This document shows, piece after piece, positions 54,954-63,519 of a DNA stretch of 64,000 nt. Where the stretch lies: positions 372,001 to 436,000 of the forward strand of contig NZ_JAXLPB010000004.1 of NCBI RefSeq assembly GCF_034321785.1. Direction: 5' to 3'. The notes beneath the pieces are model-generated. The model saw only the letters and a list, made by a program, of their open reading frames with translations, had not been told where the DNA came from and did no database searches. Origin of the DNA: Fulvimarina uroteuthidis. GTDB lineage: Bacteria > Pseudomonadota > Alphaproteobacteria > Rhizobiales > Rhizobiaceae. The position numbers and the translations under genes were made by a program. Each line of letters begins with the position of its first letter. The first letter of the stretch is position 1.

Positions 54954-56489
54954 ATGGATGCAGTCCTGTCGGGCTTGGCCTCGGGTTTCGAGACCGCTCT
55001 CAGCCCCTTCAACCTGATGCTCGTTCTCATCGGGTGTTTTGCCGGCACGCTCATCGGCGCCCTGCCCGGCATCGGCCCGATCAACGGCGTCGCCATTCTC
55101 CTGCCCATCGCCTACGGCCTGAACTTCCCGCCGGAATCGGCGATCATCCTGCTTGCCGGCATCTATTACGGCGCCGAATATGGCGGTCGTATCTCGTCGA
55201 TCCTGCTCAACGTGCCCGGTGACGCCAGCGCGGTCATGACGACCCTCGACGGAAACCCGATGGCGCGCAGGGGCGAGGCCGGCAAGGCGCTCTCCCTGTC
55301 GGCGATCGCCTCCTTCGTCGGCGGCACCCTCGCGGTGATCCTGATGAGCCTGTTCGGGCCGCTGCTCGCGGCCTACGCCGTCACCTTCTCGCCGTCCGAC
55401 TATGTGGCGCTGATGGTCTTCGCCTTCGCCTCGCTTGCCTCGCTCGTCGGCTCGAATCCGGTGAAGACGCTGCTCGGCGCGGTGATCGGCCTGATTCTCG
55501 CTTCGGTCGGGATCGACGCCAACACCGGCGTCGCGCGCTACACCTTCGGCATTCCCGACATTCTCGCCGGCATCGACTTCCTCATCGTCGTGATCGGCCT
55601 GTTCGGCATGGCCGAACTTATCCATCTCGTCGAGCAGCAGGCCCGTGGAACCCTGAAGACCCTGAAGATCGACAAGAGCTTCGTGACGATGGCCGATCTG
55701 GCGAAGACGAAGTGGACGATCCTGCGGTCCTCGATGATCGGCTTCTTCATCGGCATCCTGCCGGGCACCGGCGCCTCGGTCGCCTCGGCCGTTGCCTACG
55801 GTGCGGAGAAACGCGCCTGCAACAATGCCTCCAGCTTCGGCGAGGGCGACGTGCGCGGCCTCGCTGCGCCGGAAGCGGCCAACAACGCGGCCGCGGGCGG
55901 CGCCATGGTACCGATGCTGACCCTCGGCATTCCGGGCTCAGGCACCACCGCGATCCTTCTCGGCGCCCTGCTTCTGTTCAACGTCCAGCCCGGTCCGCTG
56001 ATGTTCGAGCAGCGCCCCGAAGTCGCGTGGGGCCTGATCGCCTCCATGTATATCGGCAACATCGCGCTTCTCGTGATCAACCTGCCGCTCGTCGGGCTCT
56101 TCGCCAGAATGCTGACGATCCCGCAACAGTACCTGACCCCGATGATCGCGGTTCTTGCCTTCGTCGGCGTCTACTCGATCGTCTCGAACCCGCACGATCT
56201 CTACATGATCACCCTGCTCGGCGTGTTCGGCTGGATCATGCGCAAGCTCGGCTTCTCGCTCGCGCCGGTGATCCTGGGCTTTGTGCTCGGCAGCCTGTTC
56301 GAGAACAATCTGCGGCGGGCACTGTCGATCTCGGGCGGCGACTGGTCGATCCTGACCACGTCCTGGAACGCGGTCACGCTGTACATCCTGACCGTGATCA
56401 TCATCGTGGTTCCGATCGCCTACGGTCGCTACAGCGCCAAGCGCATGGAGGGCGATGCCGCGACGTCGGCGGAGACGCCGAAATCGTGA
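54954..56489 (+). CDS. tctA: tripartite tricarboxylate transporter large permease TctA
   Basis: This is 511 residues with about twelve membrane helices and the TctA signatures GTLIGALPGIGPINGVAILLPIAYGL, IYYGAEYGGRISSILLNVPGD and the repeat GILPGTGASVASAVAYGAEKR near residue 265. It forms the sodium- or proton-driven channel for tricarboxylates. The stop overlaps the GTG of the AbrB-like gene (GTGA), so the two are coupled. Confidence 0.93.
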   Translation: MDAVLSGLASGFETALSPFNLMLVLIGCFAGTLIGALPGIGPINGVAILLPIAYGLNFPPESAIILLAGIYYGAEYGGRISSILLNVPGDASAVMTTLDGNPMARRGEAGKALSLSAIASFVGGTLAVILMSLFGPLLAAYAVTFSPSDYVALMVFAFASLASLVGSNPVKTLLGAVIGLILASVGIDANTGVARYTFGIPDILAGIDFLIVVIGLFGMAELIHLVEQQARGTLKTLKIDKSFVTMADLAKTKWTILRSSMIGFFIGILPGTGASVASAVAYGAEKRACNNASSFGEGDVRGLAAPEAANNAAAGGAMVPMLTLGIPGSGTTAILLGALLLFNVQPGPLMFEQRPEVAWGLIASMYIGNIALLVINLPLVGLFARMLTIPQQYLTPMIAVLAFVGVYSIVSNPHDLYMITLLGVFGWIMRKLGFSLAPVILGFVLGSLFENNLRRALSISGGDWSILTTSWNAVTLYILTVIIIVVPIAYGRYSAKRMEGDAATSAETPKS

Positions 56490-57529
56490 CGGGCCGCTCG
56501 ACACTCCTGGCCGTGGGGGCCGCGCTTCTTGGCGCGGCCCTTTTTGCTGTTCTGGGTGTTCCGGCGGGGGCGCTCGTCGGTTCCACCATCGCGGCGACCA
56601 CCGTCGCCGCGCTGAAACTCGATCCCGGCGTGCCCTCCCTCCTGCGCGACCTCGGCTTCACCACGATCGGCGTGACCCTCGGGGCCGGCATCTCGCCGTC
56701 CTTCCTCTCCGATCTCGGGCGCTTTCCGGTCAGTCTCGCCGCGCTCACCATGACGATCCTTCTCGTCATGATCGTCTCGAGCTGGTTGCTGCGGTCTTTC
56801 TTCAAGGCCGATCGTCCGACCTCGATCCTCGCCTCCTCGCCGGGCGCGCTGTCCTACGCCCTGTCGCTCTCGACGGACGGCCGGGGCGGCGCGATCGACG
56901 TGAAGGCGGTCATGGTTCTTCAAAGCCTCCGCCTTCTCCTGATCACGATCGTCCTTCCGCCAGTCATCGCGATCGTCGACGGTGCGACCGGGCACGAGCC
57001 GATCGCGTCCATCGAACCCCACACCCTCGACCTGCCGATCAGCTTCGCGCTCATCGCCGTCTCGGCCCTCGTCGGGTCGGTCGCGACCAAGCTGCGCGTG
57101 CCGGCCGCCTATCTGCTTGCGGGCGTCACCGTCAGCGGGATCGGTCACGGCATGGGGCTTCTCGAAGGCCGCCCCGCGGCGGCGCTGACCTTCATCGGCT
57201 TCTCGCTCGCCGGCGCCGTCATCGGCTCACGGTTCGCCAAGGTCACGCTCGGCGAGATCAGGACGCTCGGCCTCGCCGGCCTCGTGGCGACCGGCGTCGC
57301 CGTCGGTCTTTCCGGTTTTGTCAGCCTGGGGATCGCAGAGGCGCTCGACCTGCCCTTCGGCCAGGTCTGGGTGTCCTTCGCTCCCGGCGGCGTCGAAGGC
57401 ATGAGCGCCATGGCGCTTTCGCTGGGTTACGATCCGGCCTATGTGGCGACCCACCACGTCTTCCGCCTCATCCTCATCATCGCCGTGCTCCCGCTCGTCC
57501 TGCGCCGACCCTCCGGTGCCGGCTCGTAA
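56486..57529 (+). CDS. AbrB family membrane protein (putative transporter)
   Basis: This is 347 residues with about ten helices arranged as two similar halves (LRDLGFTTIGVTLGAGISPSF and LAGAVIGSRFAKVTLGEIRTL), the membrane AbrB/AbrB-duplication group, often misnamed transcriptional regulator or ammonia monooxygenase. The conserved SSPGALSYALSLSTDGRG and SFAPGGVEGMSAMALSLGYDPAYVATHHVFR are present. It has no DNA-binding domain. Coupling to tctA by a GTGA overlap suggests a role in tricarboxylate flux, but the substrate is unknown. Confidence 0.85.
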   Translation: MTGRSTLLAVGAALLGAALFAVLGVPAGALVGSTIAATTVAALKLDPGVPSLLRDLGFTTIGVTLGAGISPSFLSDLGRFPVSLAALTMTILLVMIVSSWLLRSFFKADRPTSILASSPGALSYALSLSTDGRGGAIDVKAVMVLQSLRLLLITIVLPPVIAIVDGATGHEPIASIEPHTLDLPISFALIAVSALVGSVATKLRVPAAYLLAGVTVSGIGHGMGLLEGRPAAALTFIGFSLAGAVIGSRFAKVTLGEIRTLGLAGLVATGVAVGLSGFVSLGIAEALDLPFGQVWVSFAPGGVEGMSAMALSLGYDPAYVATHHVFRLILIIAVLPLVLRRPSGAGS

Positions 57530-57697
57530 GGGATCGGGCATGCGGGGTCGAACCGGGGTTCCGCGCGCCGTGGGCGTGCGCGCAGCGGCGCTCTTTCAGG
57601 TGACGTGATCGCCGGTCCGCAAATCGGGACGCCGACCTGGCGTGGCGCCATGATCGGCCGGCGTCCCGGCGTGAGCGGCATTTTGCAGGGCTGGTGC

Positions 57698-58087
57698 TTA
57701 CGCGACGGTCTTCAGCGCCGCGCGGCAGTCGTCGGCGCATTCCCGGCACATGGTGGCGCAGAGCTGACAATGTTCGTCCTCATGCGTTCCGCATTCGTCC
57801 GCACAGATCTCGCAAGCCTTGATGCAGAGCTCGAGTTGAGCGCGAAGCAGTTCGACATTCTGTCCGGTGCGTCGAACCGCCAGATGCGCCGTGGCCGCGC
57901 AGATGTCGGAGCAGTCGAGGCAGGTTCGAATGCACTGGCGCATATCCATTTTTTCCGCCAGGCAGGCATCCGCGCAGGACGTGCAGAACAGCGAACAGAG
58001 CATCGCGTGCCGCGACGCCTTCGCCAGAGCCTCATTGAAATCATCTCCAACTTCCGGATGCAGCCCGATCATCGTCTCGATCGACAT
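57698..58087 (-). CDS. four-helix bundle copper storage protein (Csp-like)
   Basis: This is 129 residues with 17 cysteines, mostly as C-x2-C, C-x3-C pairs facing inwards in a four-helix bundle (LCSLFCTSCADACLAEK, QCIRTCLDCSDICAA, LCIKACEICADECG, CQLCATMCRECADDC). This is the DUF326/Csp pattern, which binds many Cu(I) ions. It lacks a signal peptide, so it resembles the cytosolic Csp3 group. An AAAGGAG ribosome site precedes the ATG. No copper pump or CueR-type regulator is adjacent. Confidence 0.9.
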   Translation of the reverse strand: MSIETMIGLHPEVGDDFNEALAKASRHAMLCSLFCTSCADACLAEKMDMRQCIRTCLDCSDICAATAHLAVRRTGQNVELLRAQLELCIKACEICADECGTHEDEHCQLCATMCRECADDCRAALKTVA

Positions 58088-58292
58088 GTGAACTCCTTTG
58101 CGTCGGTCTCGTTCGGTGGGTGGTCATAACGCAACACGTCTGTTCGCGATTCGATCCAGGCCCGTGGCCGGACGAAGGATCTGTCTGCCCCTCGATGAAG
58201 ACCGGCAAGGCGTTCCCCTTCGGTGTTTTTCGGCCGCAAGGCCGGGATACGTCCCCGATCGAAGGCCGACGCTGCCCAGAGCCGCAACGGCC

Positions 58293-59771
58293 TTACAAGG
58301 CCGCGGTCTCCGCCGAAAGGGCCCGCGCCATGCCGTCGGTCATCATCGCCTCAAGCAAGGACAGGATGTTCGCCCGAACGCTCCGGTCCTCGGCGAACCG
58401 GCTGTCGAAGACGCCTCCAAGCGCCAGAAGGCCGGTCACGAGCCGGGATGCATCGCCTCCGGCTTGCTCGACCACCCGTGCGATCTGCGCCTCGCGCGGA
58501 TCGCGTCGGTCGTAGGTTTCGCCGCTGTCGGTCCGGCCGAGGCAATAGCGCATCCAAGCCGCGACCGCGAAGGCGAAGGGGCGGATCGATTGGCCGCGCG
58601 ACAGCGCGTCGAGCGCCGGGGCGACGATCCGCTGGGGCAGCTTTTCCGATCCGTCCATGGCGATCTGGTAGGTGCGGTGGGCGATCGACGGATTTTCGAA
58701 CCGTTTTGCAAGCTCGTCCGCGTAGATCTTCAGATCAATGCCCGGAAGATCGGGCAGGGTATCGGCGGCGGCGGCGAGATGCCGGCGGACAAGAGCGCTG
58801 AGCGCCGCGTCCGTCATCACGTCGCGAACGTAGGCGTGGCCCGCGAGGAAGCCGGCGTAGGCGAGCATGGAATGGGCCCCGTTCAGCATGCGCAGCTTCA
58901 TCCGCTCGTAAGGCGCGACATCGGCGACGAACAGGGCGCCGCCCGCTTCCCAGTCCGGCCGCCCCTCGCAGAACCGGTCCTCGATCACCCACTGGAAGAA
59001 GGGCTCGGTCTCGATCGCCGCCTCGTCGACGAGGCCGGTGAGGGACTCGGCCAGTTGCAGGGTCTCGACGGTCGCGGCGGGCGTGATCCGATCGACCATC
59101 GAGGAGGGAAACGCGACCTTCGCCGCGATCCTCTCCGCCAACTCTCCATCGAGCCGTCTTGCGAAGGCGACGACGCCCGTGCGCACGAGGTCGCCATTGT
59201 CCGGAAGATTGTCGCAGCACAGAACCGTGAAAGGCGCCGTTCCGGCGTCGAACCGCCGCCTGAGGCCTTCGACGACGAGGCCGAGAACACCGGTCGGCGC
59301 ATGCGGGTTTTGGAGATCGGCGGCGATCGACGGATGGCTTTCGTCGATATCGCCCTGCGCGCGATCGATGCCATAGGCCTTCTCGGTCACCGTGAGGGAA
59401 ACGATCTTGGTGGCGGGATCGGCGAGCGCGCCGAGGACCGGATCGATATCCCGGCTGGCGGCCATGACCTTGGCGACCGATCCGACGATCCGCGCTTTCG
59501 GGCCGCCCTGCCCTTTCTCGATCAGCGTGAAGAGGCCGTCCTGCGGTGCCATGGCATCGGCGATCTCGCTGGAACGCAGGCTGACGGCGGCGATCCGCCA
59601 GTCGCCGCCCTTCGAGGCGAGCGCGGCATCGGTGGCGACGGCCTGATGGGCGCGGTGGAACGCGCCGCAGCCCAGATGAACGATACCGACGCCATGGGCT
59701 GCCGGGTCGTAGGCCGGGCGCGCGACGTCCGGCGGACAGGTGCCGAGCGTGCCGAGAGACAGCCGGGTCAT
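58293..59771 (-). CDS. uxuB: fructuronate reductase (mannitol dehydrogenase family)
   Basis: This is 492 residues. The N-terminal nucleotide-binding part (HGVGIVHLGCGAFHRAHQAV) and the C-terminal catalytic part with KLRMLNGAHSMLAYAGFLAG carry the Lys and Asn of the polyol-dehydrogenase family. It reduces D-fructuronate to D-mannonate with NADH in hexuronate breakdown. Its ATG overlaps the uxuA stop (ATGA). Confidence 0.9.
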   Translation of the reverse strand: MTRLSLGTLGTCPPDVARPAYDPAAHGVGIVHLGCGAFHRAHQAVATDAALASKGGDWRIAAVSLRSSEIADAMAPQDGLFTLIEKGQGGPKARIVGSVAKVMAASRDIDPVLGALADPATKIVSLTVTEKAYGIDRAQGDIDESHPSIAADLQNPHAPTGVLGLVVEGLRRRFDAGTAPFTVLCCDNLPDNGDLVRTGVVAFARRLDGELAERIAAKVAFPSSMVDRITPAATVETLQLAESLTGLVDEAAIETEPFFQWVIEDRFCEGRPDWEAGGALFVADVAPYERMKLRMLNGAHSMLAYAGFLAGHAYVRDVMTDAALSALVRRHLAAAADTLPDLPGIDLKIYADELAKRFENPSIAHRTYQIAMDGSEKLPQRIVAPALDALSRGQSIRPFAFAVAAWMRYCLGRTDSGETYDRRDPREAQIARVVEQAGGDASRLVTGLLALGGVFDSRFAEDRSVRANILSLLEAMMTDGMARALSAETAAL

Positions 59772-60979
59772 GGCCGCTCCCCCGCATAGGAGAGCCCGGC
59801 GATGACGCCGCGCAATTCCGCAAGTCCCTTCAGACGCCCGATCGCGGGATAGCCAGGCTGCGCCTTGCGCTTCAGATCGTCGAGAATGTCCTGGCCATGG
59901 TCGGGACGGAAGGGAATATCCGCATCCTCGCGACCGTCCGCCCGGCGCCGCTTCTCCTCCTTCAAGACCGCCGCGACGAGCGCGACCATATCGGTGTCGC
60001 CGGCCAGATGCTCGGCCTCGTGGAAGGAGGCGTAGAGCCCGTCCATCTCGCGCTTGGTGTTGCGCAGGTGCAGGAAATGGACCCGGTCGCCGAGCCGCTC
60101 CATCATTCCCGGCAGATCATTGTCGGCCCGCGCGCCAAGCGAGCCCGAACACAGCGTGATCCCGTTGGCCCGCAAGTCGACCGCCCGCAGGATCTCGCCG
60201 TAATGCGCCTCGGTCGACATGATGCGCGGCAGCCCCAGTAGCGAAAAGGGGGGATCGTCGGGATGGCAGCAAAGTCGCATGCCGAGCTCCTCGGCGACCG
60301 GTGCGACCTCCTCCAGGAAGGCGACGAGATGGCCGCGAAGTCGCGCCTCGTCGATCGCGGCGTACTCGGCCAGATGGTCGCGGACATCGGCAAGGCTGAA
60401 GCGTTCCGCCGCGCCGGGAAGGCCGAAGACCACGTTCTCCGCGATCTCCCGGCGGGCGTCCGTGTCCATGGCCGCGAAACGCTGCTTCGCAACGTCCACG
60501 ATCTCGCTGTCGAAGCTCTCGGCGGCGCCGGGACGTTCCAGAATGAAGATGTCGAACGCCGCGAAATCGTAGATGTCGAACCGCATGGCGGTGCCGCCAT
60601 GGCCGACGCGATGCTTCAGATCGGTTCGCGTCCAGTCGAGGACGGGCATGAAATTGTAGCAGACGGTCCTGATACCCGCGGCCCTTAGATTGCGAAGGCT
60701 CGCCTTGTAGCTTTCGATGTGCTCGCGCCATGGGCCGGTCTGCTTCTTGATGCTTTCCGACACCGGCAGGCTTTCGACCACATCCCAGGCAAGACCCGAC
60801 GGGCTTCCATCGGGCCGCGAGGCGATCGCGCGCTGGCGCGCCTCGATCTCCCGTTCCGACCAGACATCGCCGGTCGGAACGTGATGCAGGGCCGAGACGA
60901 CACCCTCGACGCCGGCCTGAAGCATATCCTCGATACCGACCTGATCGTTCGGCCCGAACCACCGCCACGTCTGCCGCAT
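59768..60979 (-). CDS. uxuA: mannonate dehydratase
   Basis: This is 403 residues of the Fe2+/Mn2+-dependent UxuA family. It starts MRQTWRWFGPNDQVGIEDMLQAGVEGVVSALHHVP and has the metal-site CCHPDDPPFSLLGLPRI and CSGSLGARADND. It dehydrates D-mannonate to 2-keto-3-deoxygluconate. It is the first gene of uxuA-uxuB, divergent from a GntR regulator, with an operator-like repeat between them. Confidence 0.93.
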   Translation of the reverse strand: MRQTWRWFGPNDQVGIEDMLQAGVEGVVSALHHVPTGDVWSEREIEARQRAIASRPDGSPSGLAWDVVESLPVSESIKKQTGPWREHIESYKASLRNLRAAGIRTVCYNFMPVLDWTRTDLKHRVGHGGTAMRFDIYDFAAFDIFILERPGAAESFDSEIVDVAKQRFAAMDTDARREIAENVVFGLPGAAERFSLADVRDHLAEYAAIDEARLRGHLVAFLEEVAPVAEELGMRLCCHPDDPPFSLLGLPRIMSTEAHYGEILRAVDLRANGITLCSGSLGARADNDLPGMMERLGDRVHFLHLRNTKREMDGLYASFHEAEHLAGDTDMVALVAAVLKEEKRRRADGREDADIPFRPDHGQDILDDLKRKAQPGYPAIGRLKGLAELRGVIAGLSYAGERP

Positions 60980-61034
60980 CCCGTTCTCCCGTTCGTCCTG
61001 GTTTCCATCCCCTTCCTAGCAGAGCAGTTCTATG

Positions 61035-61063
61035 TTGACTAGTATGGTAGTATGCGTCATAAG
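61035..61063. promoter_or_regulatory. operator/promoter region between uxuA and the GntR gene
   Basis: TAGTATG is repeated at 61040 and 61048 in a tandem 8-base step, and TGAC...GTCA forms an outer inverted repeat (61036-61059). A TTGACT at 61035 and CATAAG at 61058, 17 bases apart, could be the -35 and -10 boxes of the GntR gene. Binding by the FCD regulator is inferred from position. Confidence 0.5.
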
Positions 61064-61083
61064 ACCGTTCAGGAGGAATGCGC

Positions 61084-61797
61084 ATGTCGATCACGCAAGC
61101 AGGGTTGATGGCCAGGTGGGACGACGGTCTTCCCGTCGGACCGCAGCTGCTCAAGGCTCTGCGCGCAGCGATCATCCAGAGCGAACTCAAGCCGGGCATA
61201 CGCCTGTCGGAGCAGGACGTCGCGCAGCGCTTCGGTCTTTCGCGTCAACCTGTCCGCGAGGCGTTCATCCGTCTTGCCGATGAGGGCCTTCTCGAGATCA
61301 GGCCGCAGCGCGGCACGTTCGTCCGGCGGATCTCGCAGGACGCGGTGATGGATGGGCGCTTCATGCGCGAGGCGATCGAGGCCGATCTCGTGAAAGTCGT
61401 CGCGCACCAGTCCGACCGGGCGCTCGTCGCCGATCTGCGTCGGCTCGTCATGCAGCAAAGCGCGACCGCCGAAGGCGATGCGGTCGCGTTCATGCCGCTC
61501 GACGAAAGCTTCCACCGCCTCATCGCGGAGGCCGCCGGCCGCAGCCGCACCTGGAACGTCCTGCAACAGATCAAGGCGCAGATGGACCGGGTCCGGTTTC
61601 TGACGACGGCCGAATTTCCGAAAGGACGGCTGATCGCCCAGCACACCGCGATCGTGTCGGCGATCGAGGCCGGCGACGTCTCCGCAGCGGAGGATGCCAT
61701 GCGCTCGCATCTGCGCAAGGTGCTTGTCGATCTGCCGGCGATCATGGCCGCGCATCCGGAATATTTCGAGCCGCCGACGCGCGATACGCCACGCTAG
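61084..61797 (+). CDS. GntR family transcriptional regulator (FCD domain)
   Basis: This is 237 residues. A winged helix-turn-helix (LRAAIIQSELKPGIRLSEQDVAQRFGLSRQPVREAFIRLADEGLLEIRPQRGTFVRRI) is followed by an FCD effector domain with DESFHRLIAEAAGR metal-site-like residues. Start choice: AGGAGG at 61071 is seven bases before the ATG at 61084 and only one before the ATG at 61078, so 61084 is used. It probably represses uxuAB and the TRAP genes, responding to a hexuronate intermediate. Confidence 0.9.
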   Translation: MSITQAGLMARWDDGLPVGPQLLKALRAAIIQSELKPGIRLSEQDVAQRFGLSRQPVREAFIRLADEGLLEIRPQRGTFVRRISQDAVMDGRFMREAIEADLVKVVAHQSDRALVADLRRLVMQQSATAEGDAVAFMPLDESFHRLIAEAAGRSRTWNVLQQIKAQMDRVRFLTTAEFPKGRLIAQHTAIVSAIEAGDVSAAEDAMRSHLRKVLVDLPAIMAAHPEYFEPPTRDTPR

Positions 61798-61843
61798 GCG
61801 GCTCGCGAACGCTCACACCATCAGCAAAACGGGAGGAACCATC

Positions 61844-62818
61844 ATGCTGAAGACGCTTCTCAAACAATCCCTCGTCGCAGGCTGCACAGCACTGTTCCTG
61901 TCGGGCTCCGCGCTCGCTCAGGACATGACGCTGAAGCTCGGCCATCTCGCCAATGAGGACAACACCTGGCACAAGGCTTCCGTGAAGTTCGGCGAGGAGC
62001 TTTCGCGGCTGACCGACGGCCGGATCGCCGTCGAGGTCTATCCGAACGAATCCCTCGGCGCCGAAATGGACGTCATCAACGGGATGCAGCTCGGCACCGC
62101 CGACATGACGATCACCGGCGAGAGCCTGCAGAACTATGCGCCCATGGCAGCGCTTCTCGCCGTTCCCTACGCCTATCGCTCGCTGGAAGGCATGGACGAA
62201 GTCGCCAGCGGCGAGATCGGTGACAAGATCGAGGCCCAGATCATCGAGAACGCGCAGATCCGGCCGATCGCCTATTTCGCGCGTGGCCCGCGCAATCTCA
62301 CCTCGAACCGCCCGATCACATCGCCGGACGAGCTGAACGGCCTGAAGCTGCGCGTGCCGAACGTGCCCCTCTTTGTCGATACCTGGCAGGCGCTCGGTGC
62401 GCAGCCGACGCCGATGGCGTTCTCGGAGGTGTTTACCTCGCTCCAGAACGGCACGATCGACGGCCAGGAAAATCCGCTCGCCTTGATCAATTCGGCGAAC
62501 TTCGCGGAAGTTCAAAAGCATGTGAACCTGACCGAACATGTCCGCTCGTGGATCTATCTGACGATCTCCGAAATGGTCTGGAACCAGCTGTCGCAAGAGG
62601 ATCAGCAGGCGGTCATGGAAGCGGCGCAGATCGCGCAGGCGTACGAGCGCGAGCTCTTCCTCGCCGACGAGGAACAGCTCGTCCAGACGCTGAAGGACAA
62701 GGGCATGACCTTCGTCGAGGTGGACAATGCCGCGTTCGCGTCGAAGGCCAGGGACGCGGTCCTCGCCAATGTCAACGACGAGATCAAGCCGACGGTGGAA
62801 GAGCTCTTCAACCGCTGA
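61844..62818 (+). CDS. dctP: TRAP transporter substrate-binding protein DctP
   Basis: This is 324 residues. A signal peptide (LVAGCTALFLSGSALAQ) precedes a DctP fold with the anchor Arg in IAYFARGPRNLTSNRPI and GLKLRVPNVPLFVDTWQALGAQPTPMAFSEVFTSLQNGTIDGQENPL. It binds an organic acid, here probably a hexuronate given the uxuAB and GntR neighbours. A GGGAGGA ribosome site is upstream. A strong hairpin follows the stop. Confidence 0.9.
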   Translation: MLKTLLKQSLVAGCTALFLSGSALAQDMTLKLGHLANEDNTWHKASVKFGEELSRLTDGRIAVEVYPNESLGAEMDVINGMQLGTADMTITGESLQNYAPMAALLAVPYAYRSLEGMDEVASGEIGDKIEAQIIENAQIRPIAYFARGPRNLTSNRPITSPDELNGLKLRVPNVPLFVDTWQALGAQPTPMAFSEVFTSLQNGTIDGQENPLALINSANFAEVQKHVNLTEHVRSWIYLTISEMVWNQLSQEDQQAVMEAAQIAQAYERELFLADEEQLVQTLKDKGMTFVEVDNAAFASKARDAVLANVNDEIKPTVEELFNR

Positions 62819-62827
62819 CGCGGTCCG

Positions 62828-62863
62828 ACCGGCGCTCCCTTTTTACGCGGCCGGAGCGCCGGT
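62828..62863 (+). terminator. hairpin between dctP and dctQ
   Basis: ACCGGCGCTCC (62828-62838) pairs perfectly over 11 bp with GGAGCGCCGGT (62853-62863) around a 14-base loop. No T run follows, so it is probably a partial terminator or mRNA stabiliser that keeps DctP more abundant than the DctQM membrane subunits. Confidence 0.65.
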
Positions 62864-63002
62864 TCACCGACCGTCTTCAGGCGTGGACCATGCAACGACG
62901 CGGCGACGGATCGGATCGTCGATGCCGGCGTGCCGGCGCCGATGCCGAACACGACGACGCACGTTCCCGTCCCGATCCGTCCTCCTATCCGGGTGATCCC
63001 CC

Positions 63003-63509
63003 ATGCTCGCCAAATTCGATCGTTTCCTGAGGGCCGCCTGCCGGATCGGCACGGGCGCCGCATTCGCCGTTCTGATCGTCGCCGTCCTGACGCAGGTGGC
63101 CGGGCGCTCGATCTTCAACGATTCCCCCGCATGGACCGAGGAGCTGACGCGCTTTGCGCTCCTCTGGCTGGTCGCCTTCGGAACCGGCCTGTCGCTGCAG
63201 TCCGGCGATCTCGTCAATGTGGACATCGTGCAGGAAAGCCTGCCCGAGAGACTGTCCTTTCGGCTTCGCATGATCGCCGCCGCGATCACCGCCGGCTTCT
63301 GCGCGCTTCTGATCTGGCCGGCCTGGTTCTACACGTCGATCGGCGTGCGCCAGACCTCGCCCGTCCTGACGATCCGGATGGACTTCATTCATATCAGCGT
63401 CCTCGTCCTTCTCGCACTTCTGGGCGTCTTCGCGCTCGTGCGGATCGCGAAAATGCTGACCGGCCAGAGCGACGGGCGTCCCGACGCCATGATTGACCTC
63501 GAACCCTGA
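63003..63509 (+). CDS. dctQ: TRAP transporter small permease DctQ
   Basis: This is 168 residues with four helices (AAFAVLIVAVLTQVAGRSIF, WTEELTRFALLWLVAFGTGLSLQSG, LRMIAAAITAGFCALLIWPAWFY, DFIHISVLVLLALLGVFALV), the DctQ layout. The motif WTEELTRF is a family mark. It partners DctM in the inner membrane. Confidence 0.88.
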   Translation: MLAKFDRFLRAACRIGTGAAFAVLIVAVLTQVAGRSIFNDSPAWTEELTRFALLWLVAFGTGLSLQSGDLVNVDIVQESLPERLSFRLRMIAAAITAGFCALLIWPAWFYTSIGVRQTSPVLTIRMDFIHISVLVLLALLGVFALVRIAKMLTGQSDGRPDAMIDLEP

Positions 63510-63519
63510 ACGGACTCTC

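Noticed and set aside
57605..58129. Plus-strand frame across the Csp gene
   Set aside because: The opposite strand has a perfect Cys-rich Csp pattern with a ribosome site; the plus frame lacks any feature.
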